From the NCBI GenBank assembly GCA_003024985.2, contig PXIH01S0018432.1: 15,582 nt of DNA. One strand, given 5' to 3'. The position numbers and the translations under genes are program-made. Below the pieces are notes generated by a model, which worked only from the letters and a program-made list of their open reading frames with translations, was not told where the DNA came from and did not search any database. Position 1 is the stretch's first letter. Every line of letters starts with the position of its first letter. Below, piece after piece: positions 8,374-15,582 of this stretch. The stretch is from Euperipatoides rowelli. Lineage: Eukaryota; Onychophora; Udeonychophora; Euonychophora; Peripatopsidae.

Positions 8374-9495
8374 ACAATCGTTAGTAATGATTACCGCCAC
8401 ACACATAAGAAAGAATAACTTTGCCAGGTTAGGGGTAGCACACCCAATCAAATAAGATTATTTGTTACAATAAATTGTCATTGCCAAACTAATATTTCTG
8501 TCAGAATAAATATATTTTGTTTGTTTTGCCATATTGTCAAATAAATACCTACTTTGTGTCTTAGCTCATTTCTCATGTCCAATTGCTATTGCTAACTGCC
8601 TTTGGTTTTGTGGGGGATTAGTCTGAAATCTTGCTGCAAGAAAAATAAGGTTAGGCTTTGGATCTTGCTGCCATAAGCAAGGGACAAATCCCAATCTGTA
8701 ACCAGCCCTTCTGGCTCATAACAGAGGCCTGGCTTATATATTGATGTTTTTTTTTTACAAAAGAATGATAAATAGAATAAATTTGTGGAAAAGGACTAAA
8801 TATGGGATTTTTTAGTGTCCATGTGGGAAAAAATTTAAAACCCTCAGATACGGGAAATCCCATGCAATACGAGATTATGTTGTGTCCATAATCTGATCAA
8901 TTATGAGATTACAAACATTGTTCAAAATGCTTGACCCCCTCCCTTTCATGTGTGAATCAATGCTAATTAATGTAGTTTAATTGCATAATGTGTGTTATTT
9001 GCGATAAACGAATACTCACAAATGACTTTTTGTCACATTTAGCTAGAATGACCAGCACCATTCTTACAGGGAATTTTTCTAACCATTTATTATGCTGTTG
9101 AGTGGTGATGACCACTCCAGCGTCTGGGCCTGCTACCAAGATTTATAGCTGCAGCAATATATTTTATTTTGGTGTTTTTTCTGAGACCTGGTAATATTTT
9201 CTTTATGTTGCCTGTTCCCGGTTCATTAGCCGCAGCGAGTTGTTGTACCTCAGCTTTTTATTCCTGTTTCGGTTTTCTAACCTCTATATTAAAGCAATTT
9301 ATTATATTATGTACAGTATACTGTATAAACAGTACATTTTTAGCTCACAAATTTTACTCTTTTTTTTTTAAAAAAAAAAATTGGAATGTTTCAAATTAAA
9401 ATCTGCTGCATAATTAAAAAAATGAAAGAAAATAGCTTTTATTTTATTGAATGAATTGTTTATTAATAAAAAATGCTCTGAAAATAAACACCTGT
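8374..9495. other. Non-coding stretch before the 9523 exon
   Basis: Contains AATAAA words near 8470, 8505 and 8541, a 9-bp inverted repeat ATGGGATTT/AAATCCCAT (about 8802 and 8855), the palindrome TACAGTATACTGTA (9312-9325) and a T10A11 tract (9360-9380). An open frame over 9169-9399 lacks an ATG and has no recognisable features. The region is best read as intron or intergenic DNA. Confidence 0.45.
9312..9325. repeat. Palindrome TACAGTATACTGTA, copy 1
   Basis: A perfect 14-bp palindrome found again, exactly, inside a 20-bp palindrome at 11155-11174. It lies about 200 bp upstream of the acceptor of the 9523 exon. Confidence 0.8.
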
Positions 9496-9522
9496 CTGAT
9501 TAGTTTTTATTTTTCTATTTAG

Positions 9523-9704
9523 AAAATCTTGCAGATGCTTCCTTGTCTCCTATATTGAGCCATGTACAACAAACATCATCGTCACCGTCTATGATGGTTC
9601 AGAATGGTGATGATAATCTATCGAATCCAGATGATGGTGTTAACTCATCCAATGTCAGTGAACTGGGACTCGACAACAGCGATTCCTCTGATCTGGTAGA
9701 TTGA
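9523..9704 (+). CDS. Terminal (or alternatively internal) exon, acidic Ser/Asp-rich C-terminal tail
   Basis: The exon follows a textbook 3' splice site: a branch-point-like CTGAT at 9496-9500, a T-rich tract and AG at 9521-9522. Only one of the three frames is open. In it, bases 9523-9524 finish a split codon (phase 1 intron) and 59 codons follow to TGA at 9702-9704. The peptide starts NLADASLSPILSHVQQ and ends SELGLDNSDSSDLVD. It has 14 Ser, 9 Asp, 7 Asn, one Glu and no Lys or Arg, which is very unlike chance translation of AT-rich DNA, where Lys codons abound. This looks like a disordered acidic tail, as found in many regulatory proteins, but I do not recognise the family. Upstream exons are not visible and may lie beyond the window. 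An AATAAA follows at 9805. A weak in-frame donor (CTG|GTAGAT, GT at 9696) would remove the last two residues and join in phase to the exon at 13621. Confidence 0.7.
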
Positions 9705-9793
9705 GTTTAGGCCATCTAAGAGGATTATTTTTTAATATGCAAGATCAAACTATTTTATTTGCTTAAATGTAAAGATTTCTTCTGTTTGAAGAC

Positions 9794-9801
9794 TGTAAAT
9801 A
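9794..9801 (+). promoter_or_regulatory. Pumilio-type (PUF) element TGTAAATA in the putative 3' UTR
   Basis: TGTAAATA matches the metazoan Pumilio recognition consensus TGTANATA exactly and sits about 90 bases after the stop codon, directly before the AATAAA at 9805. A second perfect copy is at 11409-11416. In DNA this AT-rich the motif will recur by chance, so position is the only support. Confidence 0.25.
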
Positions 9802-9804
9802 CAT

Positions 9805-9810
9805 AATAAA
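9805..9810 (+). terminator. Candidate polyadenylation signal AATAAA
   Basis: AATAAA lies about 100 bases after the TGA at 9702-9704 and is followed by a T-rich stretch (tattttctgttttttcat) that could act as the downstream element. This would give a short 3' UTR. AATAAA is frequent by chance in this AT-rich DNA; another good one is at 11072-11077, so the choice of site is an inference. Confidence 0.4.
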
Positions 9811-11430
9811 ACTATTTTCTGTTTTTTCATATTGTATGCAAGGATTTTTAACAGCTAAAATTTGAAGGGCAGCTTGACTTTGAGTTTGAATGTGTGTGTT
9901 TGGGAGGGGGGTTAATTGTACATTTTTTTTGTCATATTTCTTATATTTTGTTTTTTTAAACATGATGTAAAAATAATTATTATTTTTCAACATTTTAAAT
10001 TTTTACTCTTATGATTTTGAATAATGTTCTAATTGAATCACTGGTTATTTTAGACTATGTTTAATTTTTAAAGAACATTTTTTTAAAAACTAGTATTATT
10101 GCTTAATCATGGCTAAAACACCAAATTATTTTCCTTAAAATTTCACATTGTAAAATCTTTGGCTAAAGACAAAAAAAAAAAGTTTATTCTGCATTCATTA
10201 TAAAACAAAGAACTGTGATAAATGAAATTGGTTCAATTTTGTCCCTGTGAGTAAATTCATCTATTTATTAGGATCCATTATACTTTTTTTTTTTAAAAAT
10301 AAATAAATAATATTGTGGAAACTGTATTTGTGATAAAGTTAGATAGATTAGCTTAAAACTTTTCCACTAACTGCAGTCTTTATATACATTTTTGTTCTGT
10401 TTTATTTTCAAAGTTTATAATTAGGGAGGTTGTAAATGAATTCATAGTCGGTATTCAAATCTTTGAAATTGGTGTAAAATTATTAAGAATTATGATTTTT
10501 TTTTTCTTATTTGTATAATGTAAGTTTTTAAAAAAAATTGTTTATGTAGCTAAACAAATGTCAGCTATCATTTGTTTTGAATTAAATTATGTAAAAAAAA
10601 AAATTGTTCTATTTTTAGCTTAAGCAAGGTCATGCTGCTCTCCATATATTATAGTTATTATTTGTAATTAACAGGCCAGATTTTGTTAAATTATAGTAAG
10701 TTCCTAGTACCAGGATGTTCTTTACTGGTAAATATTATGTGCCAAATAGGCGCCAAAGTGTATGATTTATGGTACCAAACATATAAATGGCAATAGCACA
10801 AATCTAAAAGTGTCAAACTAAATTTTAAGGTTTACTTAATCATTTAATTATATATTTTGATTCGTATCAGATCTTATTTTGCTTTTGTATCAGACCACAG
10901 ATGGTTGATCAAAAAAAAAAAGAATGTCTACATACAGTAATTAGTTTGCTATTCTTACTAATTATTGAAATGACTGATTTTTAAGGAATATAGCATATAA
11001 AAATTTGTCATCCTTTCTTCTTCATTGCTTCAATGAATACCATTTTAATATTGATGAAATAATTATGAAAGAATAAAGTATTTATTACTGTTTTAATTAC
11101 CATTATTAAAAAAAAAAATCTTCAATGTTATCCTGGGTATAATTTTTTTTCTTTATATACAGTATACTGTATATTATAAATGCTTTTAATTTATATCTTG
11201 CAAGAATGTTTGGCTGATATCTCACCTACTACAGTTTTTACAAAGAAAGAAGAAAAAAAACTAAAGTATCTGTACAATCTATATACAGTATTTATTGGTA
11301 CTCCTACCTTAAATTGATATTTATTTACCTTGGGCTCAATATATAAATATATCTAATCAGTTAGTAACTTAGAAGTCCGGAATTCTAAGTCAGCCCTTCC
11401 ACAATATTTGTAAATAGTGTGTTTGTGAGG
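9811..11430. other. AT-rich stretch without coding signal: 3' UTR or intron
   Basis: This is dense A and T homopolymer runs, with no frame showing protein-like composition. It holds the palindrome ATATACAGTATACTGTATAT (11155-11174), a T11A5 tract near 10284-10299, a possible polyadenylation signal (11072-11077) and the second PUF-like site. It is either an extended 3' UTR of the 9523 exon or the start of an intron leading to 13621. Confidence 0.5.
11155..11174. repeat. Palindrome ATATACAGTATACTGTATAT, copy 2
   Basis: A perfect 20-bp palindrome containing the same 14-bp core as 9312-9325. Its recurrence suggests terminal debris of a palindromic DNA element rather than coincidence alone. Confidence 0.8.
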
Positions 11431-11479
11431 TTTGAGCCAGATTTTTTAAGATAATTTACCTTAAAAAATCTGGCTCAAA
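11431..11479. repeat. Perfect 20-bp inverted repeat with 9-nt loop
   Basis: TTTGAGCCAGATTTTTTAAG at 11431-11450 is exactly complementary to 11460-11479, separated by ATAATTTAC. The pairing does not extend convincingly outside these 20 bp. Transcribed from either strand, it would form a stable hairpin. The total length (49 nt) is short for a canonical microRNA precursor. It could be a tiny foldback insertion or a structured element in the RNA downstream of the 9523 exon. Confidence 0.9.
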
Positions 11480-13060
11480 AACATCTCTGTTAATGAAACT
11501 TAGATAAGGCCATATCCTACTAATATATGCCTACTCTATGATGCTATGAACCAAACTTCAAATGTTAATGTCATAATATATGTTTTGTCATTACTTGCTG
11601 AGTATATACTGTTTATGAGTATAACATATTTATGAGTTAATTTTATTAGTGGTCAATTTCAAGTAGCCTGTTATTTCTCCGGATTAGAATAACACAGTTC
11701 ACATTTTACCTGTTGGTAATATATTTCTAAGATTCAATGCTGCAAATTGTAGCCCTGACATCATAAAGTGGATCCAAACTCACCCCCATATATATTGGAT
11801 ACTCAATGACCCACTCTTTTATCTCTAGTCAGTGCTGTTAAAGTATGCTTTACTATTCACAATACCTTATTTTGAGTGGTTGTCTCTTATTATGCATCAT
11901 TCCTGTGCACTTCCATGTAATAATATACTGGAATCACCTAGTTATGACCCCCACCCCCAAAGAACTCTAGAATAACTCACATTCCTGTCTGATACTCATG
12001 GATATTGTTAATTGAAATTTGGGCTGCTCAGCCATATGTCACCTTATTGCCAGTTTTCCTCTTTCTTTGGTCTTTCTAGTCCTTGTTAGTCTCCAGACAT
12101 TTTTGTCTTTGAGTTGCTAGTCAATAATACTGGAATGGAGAATCCTGACTATACTTTCTGAAACATAACAGTTACTGTATATCTCTATTAACTTAGTTCT
12201 GAACAAGGATGATTGATGTTTTAATTTTAAATATGAATTTGACCAGGTATGCCCTTTACCATCATATGATTTACTGCCTATACTTGTACTTGATATGTTT
12301 CATTACTGAGTAGGTGTTCCAATAAAATAATTAACATTGTATATTCGAATATTAATGTGATACACATTGATTATTTTTATTAAAAATACAANAAGTTGGT
12401 AAATATTAAACTTGGCTCTAAATTAACTTTTTATATATAATTACTAAATTTTGAATAATGAAGCATTTTGATTTTATTTCTTTTTATATGAAGTCTGTTT
12501 ATGTTTTTTAATTCAATACATCTTATTTTGATAAAATTTTAATATTTTAATTCTATTTCTACACTAGTTTATTAATAAATGAATAGCTACATTTAATCAA
12601 TTTGAATATTTTTATTTCACTATTGTGAAATGTGGGGTAAGAAAATTATATATTTTTGATATTTTTATTTTTTTGTCACATTTGACTTTTTTTTAAAAAA
12701 AAGCTTTGCTACACATGATCGATTGAAGCACTTTTTTATTTTTCAAAAATTAGCCATTAAAGTAATTTGAAAATAATCATGTATTTTTGTTAAATTTCAT
12801 CCAGTTTAAAAAGATCTTTATTTTTTATGTTTGAATTATTTATAAGATTTGTGTTATTGCCAGTTAATTGTGTACCTTTTGCTATTTAATTTGTAAATTA
12901 TTTTTTTGAAGCTTTTTTATTCACCTATTATTTGTTAGTCCTTAGAAAACAGTTGTATAGTTCTTACTTAGGGATTGAAATTGTATGCTATGCAAGCAAG
13001 ATATGTAATGCTATGATGTTAAAAAAAAATAGAAAGTGACTGAATAACAAAAAAAAAAAA
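11480..13060. other. AT-rich non-coding stretch
   Basis: No convincing exon is seen. A pyrimidine-rich tract ending ggtctttctag near 12080 resembles a splice acceptor, but the sequence after it has no protein-like frame. CTTTTTTTTAAAAAAAAG at 12686-12703 is an 18-bp palindrome. The remainder is A/T-rich, consistent with intron or intergenic DNA. Confidence 0.5.
12686..12703. repeat. T8A8 palindrome
   Basis: CTTTTTTTTAAAAAAAAG is a perfect 18-bp palindrome. Similar T-run to A-run junctions occur at 9360-9380 (T10A11), near 10284-10299 (T11A5) and near 14752-14766 (T9A6). Confidence 0.8.
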
Positions 13061-13064
13061 AATC

Positions 13065-13112
13065 TCTCAGAATCATCCACTGTTTTGTGGAAATTTTACC
13101 AAAATTCTGAGA
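13065..13112. repeat. Hairpin with nested stems
   Basis: TCTCAGAAT (13065-13073) is perfectly complementary to ATTCTGAGA (13104-13112). Inside it, CCAC and GTGG form a second short stem around TGTTTT. It lies about 500 bp upstream of the coiled-coil exon. No function is assigned. Confidence 0.6.
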
Positions 13113-13620
13113 AAATTTCATATAAATTAATTTTCTTATTGTTACTCACTTTTATAGTTTTATTAAATGTGTTCTCAAAGAAAAATTAAAATCACATAGT
13201 AGTTTCCATGACCATCTACTTAAACCCTACTAGTTCTTTTAAGAATGTAATATTTCACTGATACTGCTATTATTGCAAACCAAAGCTTTATATAAAATAA
13301 ATTACAGCTTACTATCATGCCAAATTAAAGAGTTGAACCAAAAACAAATTATCCCAATTCTCTATTATGAAATGTATATTTTTCTTATGTAATTCACTTT
13401 ATTAACCTTTAGTGTGGTGCATTGTGGAATGTTTTTTTTTCTTAAATGAACATAAAGGTTATTCATATTTATTATCTACTTAGATATTCAATTAGTGATG
13501 ATATAATTGAAAATTTGATTGAATTGTGGAAAAAGTTTAATTAATAATGGTTTTCAATCATCTGTTTAGGTTAATTTTGATAGATATTTCATCATTTTGT
13601 GATTTATCCATTTGCTTCAG

Positions 13621-13722
13621 TGTAAAGAAAGAGAGCTGGATAAATATGTGGGTAGGATGCAGGCAGATGTTCACCATATGGAAAATAAAGTTAGGGAAAA
13701 AAAGCCAACTTGCAAATTTTAA
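13621..13722 (+). CDS. Exon encoding a coiled-coil C-terminal segment
   Basis: A pyrimidine-rich stretch ending tttgcttcag (AG at 13619-13620) precedes an open frame in phase 0 of 33 codons, closing with TAA at 13720-13722. It begins CKERELDKYVGRMQADVHHM. Hydrophobic residues L6, V10, M13, V17, M20 and V24 are spaced 4-3-4-3-4, an unbroken a/d heptad pattern in an otherwise charged helix, so this frame is very probably coding. The +1 frame is also open and longer, because it runs back through the intron from an ATG at 13547, but it has no such pattern. The tail ends KKPTCKF. Either this is a last exon, or it leaves through a poor donor (AAA|GTTAGG near 13690). No other plus-strand coding exon is seen between 9705 and here, so the closest partner is the exon at 9523. 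The protein family is not recognised. Confidence 0.58.
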   Translation, partial: CKERELDKYVGRMQADVHHMENKVREKKPTCKF

Positions 13723-13765
13723 AGACTATTAATAAGTAATCTCTAGGGTACATTGCTAATATTTA

Positions 13766-14197
13766 TAACTAGCTGATTCACCCGGCGTTGCCCGGGCCCC
13801 TGCCACCCCGCCCCATTCCTACCCATAATCCTAACAATTTTCCATCTCCCTCTATATGCTAATACAGTTAATTTGTCTAGCATACACGCAACAAAATAAT
13901 CTGCTTACTATTATTCTCATTTAGAACCTTTTTTCCTGCCAAAACTAACTGTAAGACAATAAAATTATTGATAAATTCTGCTAGTTTAATAATAACTTTG
14001 CTGCACTNTGATTGGTTGAATACTTTAAAGGGCTTTTGTCCCCTCTGTGAATGACCCAGCTCAAGTNTAAATAGCCTATAACCGGGCCAGAGTTGGAGAC
14101 ATTTGTGCAAAATTTCCAGCCTCTATTTCTAAAACTGTGGATTTGTATAGCGAACATGCAGACAGACACACATTCATTCATTTTTATGTATAAGAAG
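13766..14197 (+). mobile_element. Dispersed invertebrate repeat with CCCGGCGTTGCCCGGG head and ACAGACA tail
   Basis: The interval opens TATAACTAGCTGATTCACCC and continues into GGCGTTGCCCGGGCCC and a C-rich patch, very unlike the AT-rich surroundings. It closes with GTGCAAAATTTCCAG, then a GCGAACATGCAGACAGACAC segment and TTTTTATGTATAAG. This head and tail combination is familiar from short interspersed repeats in many invertebrate genomes. I do not assign a class (SINE-like, non-LTR 3' fragment or other). No coding capacity or clear target duplication is seen. The minus-strand open frames across it, interrupted by ambiguous bases, are chance. Confidence 0.65.
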
Positions 14198-14326
14198 ATG
14201 TCATGCGATATCATTTATTAAAATTTGCTAAATGAGGACTTAAGCTCAATCCAAGACAAGTGGATATAATGAGCATATGTAGCAAGAAGAATTTATGTAA
14301 GATATTACGTCCTATGTGTGTATATA

Positions 14327-15058
14327 CAGAAAACCCCTCCAGTTCTAACCCCAAAAACTTGAAAGTCCGCCCAGTCCGAAAGCAAAATATTTAATATTTA
14401 TATTTCAAAATATCCACTTATTGTACAAAACAAAGCATAGCTCTCATTTACATAATACTATCTTTGTACTACGTTTGTGGCACTTCTAAAAAAAATGTAT
14501 TTGTTTTGTTTAATGTAAATAATATTTTATTTAAAGTTTGTTTACTTTCAGTTTACAGAAATTGGCCATACATACGATCGCTTAGAGTTTTAAATTTCAC
14601 AGTAGGATTTACAGGAGTCTTAGTTTTGATAATGCCCTAAAATATATCGAGTAAAAAAAGGTCACACCCACAGATGTTATGTTTATCAAAATATGGAAAA
14701 ACACAGCAGTTTCAAATGATCATAATCATTGCGTCAACGTACATCGACAGATTTTTTTTTAAAAAAGCCAAAAATAGAATATTTTATTTTATTTCGAGCT
14801 TTTCTTTTAATGTTTGCAATGTCATTAATTTTTAATAGTGAAAATTTAAAACCACTGTTTATAGCCTAATACGTTAAATATTTGATTTGACATTTTAATA
14901 AAAAAATATTTATTACTACAAAAGGAAAAATTTTTAAAAATACAAAAACAAAAGTAGGTTACTATGCATGCAAAATGAAGAGATTCTTTACAATCCAAAC
15001 ATGTCATCAGTCTGAACAGCCTTTGGTCCCAATCAACTTGGACTGTAGGGGTTTCACG
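14327..15058. mobile_element. pogo/Tigger-like non-autonomous DNA transposon
   Basis: The left end after TA reads CAGAAAACCCCTCCAGTT. The reverse complement of the right end reads CGTGAAACCCCTACAGTC, matching at 13 of 18 positions. Subterminal sequence on both sides has the CCAGTCCGAA / CAGTCCAAGTTGATTGGGAC style typical of Tigger-like elements. The interior, about 730 bp, is AT-rich and lacks a transposase frame. The left flank is TA, but the right flank reads AT-A, so the duplication is imperfect. A minus-strand open frame at 14846-15064 starts inside the right terminus and is not a gene. Confidence 0.55.
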
Positions 15059-15269
15059 ATACACAGTATATTATAACAAAACATTTAACTTTTGCTGTTG
15101 AAAATGTTTGTCATAACTATAAAGAGAAGGAGGAAAAGAAACAAACCGCTGTTGTGTTGGTTAAAAACAAATCATCTGGCATTTATTTACAATAAAATCA
15201 CTTACCAGCTGACCAGCTTTGCCGACTAGCATACATTGACAAAATAAATTATCCATGGATGGTTTCACA

Positions 15270-15325
15270 TACGGGAGTTGACTCCCACCAGTACATTTTT
15301 TCAGGTGGTGAAAGTCACTCCCGTA
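15270..15325. repeat. Hairpin with ACGGGAGT/ACTCCCGT arms
   Basis: TACGGGAGTTGACT and AGTCACTCCCGTA pair apart from one bulged base. Just inside, CCACC pairs with GGTGG, leaving a loop of about 14 bases. Its GC-rich arms stand out from the AT-rich background. Confidence 0.75.
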
Positions 15326-15432
15326 GGCAAGTACTCAAACATAAGTAAAAGAGAAGCCTTGATCGGAAAAACATAACGCTTATTCTAATTTTCCTCGCAG
15401 TACGTTTGAATAATTAAATAAATTAAATATTG

Positions 15433-15528
15433 GCTCGCGCATTCAGAAATGTAGAATAATTCATGTCATGTTTACTAATTAAATTAACCATGGCATGAAC
15501 CAAAGAAAAAATTCTGAAATGCACGAGC
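15433..15528. repeat. Foldback element with two-part inverted arms
   Basis: GCTCGCGCATTCAGAA (15433-15448) is the inverted partner of TTCTGAAATGCACGAGC (15512-15528) with one bulge and one mismatch. Inside, TTCATGTCATGTTTA (15460-15474) pairs with TAACCATGGCATGAA (15485-15499) at 13 of 15 positions, around a 10-nt loop. The arms are separated by an unpaired bubble of about 11-12 bases on each side. Confidence 0.8.
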
Positions 15529-15582
15529 AAATATGTACAATAAACAAATAAAATAAAATACACACATGTATCGTTATATCTC

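Noticed and set aside
7960-8570. Complete solo LTR
   Set aside because: CCAAT, TATA and polyadenylation signals are present, but no TG...CA termini with a matching 4-6 bp duplication could be found.
8651-8863. 70-codon minus-strand frame
   Set aside because: Contains a poly-Lys stretch from a T run, and no splice sites or recognisable motif support it.
9169-9399. 76-codon hydrophobic plus-strand frame
   Set aside because: Its start codon is TTG, it crosses the T10A11 tract, and it shows no domain or splice context.
8125-9704. Coding splice from the 8367 donor into the 9523 exon
   Set aside because: The phase needed puts a TAG directly before the donor, so the 8125-8367 segment cannot code into that exon; only an untranslated leader would be possible.
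13547-13732. 61-codon plus-strand open frame starting with ATG
   Set aside because: It runs through the polypyrimidine tract and acceptor and reads the coiled-coil exon in the wrong (+1) frame.
14552-14593. Acceptor-like ttactttcag followed by a 13-codon frame (FTEIGHTYDRLEF) and TAA
   Set aside because: It lies inside the Tigger-like element and is too short to distinguish from chance.
1-15582. tRNA, rRNA or snRNA genes
   Set aside because: No tRNA B-box (GGTTCGAATCC-like) with matching stems, and no rRNA or snRNA core sequence, was seen by eye; tRNAscan-SE and Rfam/Infernal would be decisive.

Overview
The window is strongly AT-rich, non-coding-dominated nuclear DNA from an animal, most likely an invertebrate. 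Evidence for this: a few short exons flanked by good splice signals, no bacterial-style gene packing, many degraded transposable elements of different classes, satellite-like tandem repeats, microsatellites, and an element opening with a GC block of the CCCGGCGTTGCCCGGG type that recurs in invertebrate genomes. Isolated ambiguous bases (n at 4198, 4799, 12392, 14008, 14067) suggest consensus shotgun sequence. The species cannot be named from this window.

Host genes. Two plus-strand exons are convincing. The first, at 9523-9704, has a branch point, a pyrimidine tract and AG. It encodes a 59-residue Ser/Asp/Asn-rich tail with no Lys or Arg, ending in TGA. The second, at 13621-13722, follows a good acceptor and encodes a 33-residue tail with a perfect 4-3-4-3-4 coiled-coil heptad pattern. 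The only open frame of the first exon reaches a weak GT at 9696 in phase 0, and the second exon opens in phase 0. The two could therefore be alternative 3' ends of one gene: stop and polyadenylate near 9805-9830, or splice across about 3.9 kb to the coiled-coil end. Upstream exons are not visible. A third, weaker exon candidate lies on the minus strand at 43-226. CCAAT and TATA motifs at 7981-8100 form a promoter-like block.

Mobile and repetitive DNA, left to right. 1160-2040 is a less AT-rich segment with perfect inverted repeats. 2240-3150 is a decayed Ty1/copia retrotransposon on the minus strand, with protease, pre-integrase and reverse transcriptase pieces but no integrase core. 3966-4530 is a tandem array of about 110-bp monomers with a 214-bp two-monomer higher-order period. 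An 85-bp tandem duplication starts at 5691. 7189-7487 is a MITE with terminal inverted repeats and a perfect 9-bp target duplication. Palindrome clusters lie at 7711-7829. 13766-14197 is a dispersed invertebrate repeat, and 14327-15058 is a pogo/Tigger-like non-autonomous DNA transposon. Two adjacent foldback structures close the window (15270-15325 and 15433-15528). A perfect 20-bp stem hairpin sits alone at 11431-11479.

I found no tRNA, rRNA, CRISPR array or gene cluster, and nothing that amounts to a complete new biological system. The most useful leads are the two-exon splice hypothesis, the isolated perfect hairpin, the higher-order repeat with its conserved internal inverted repeat, and the integrase-lacking copia copy.
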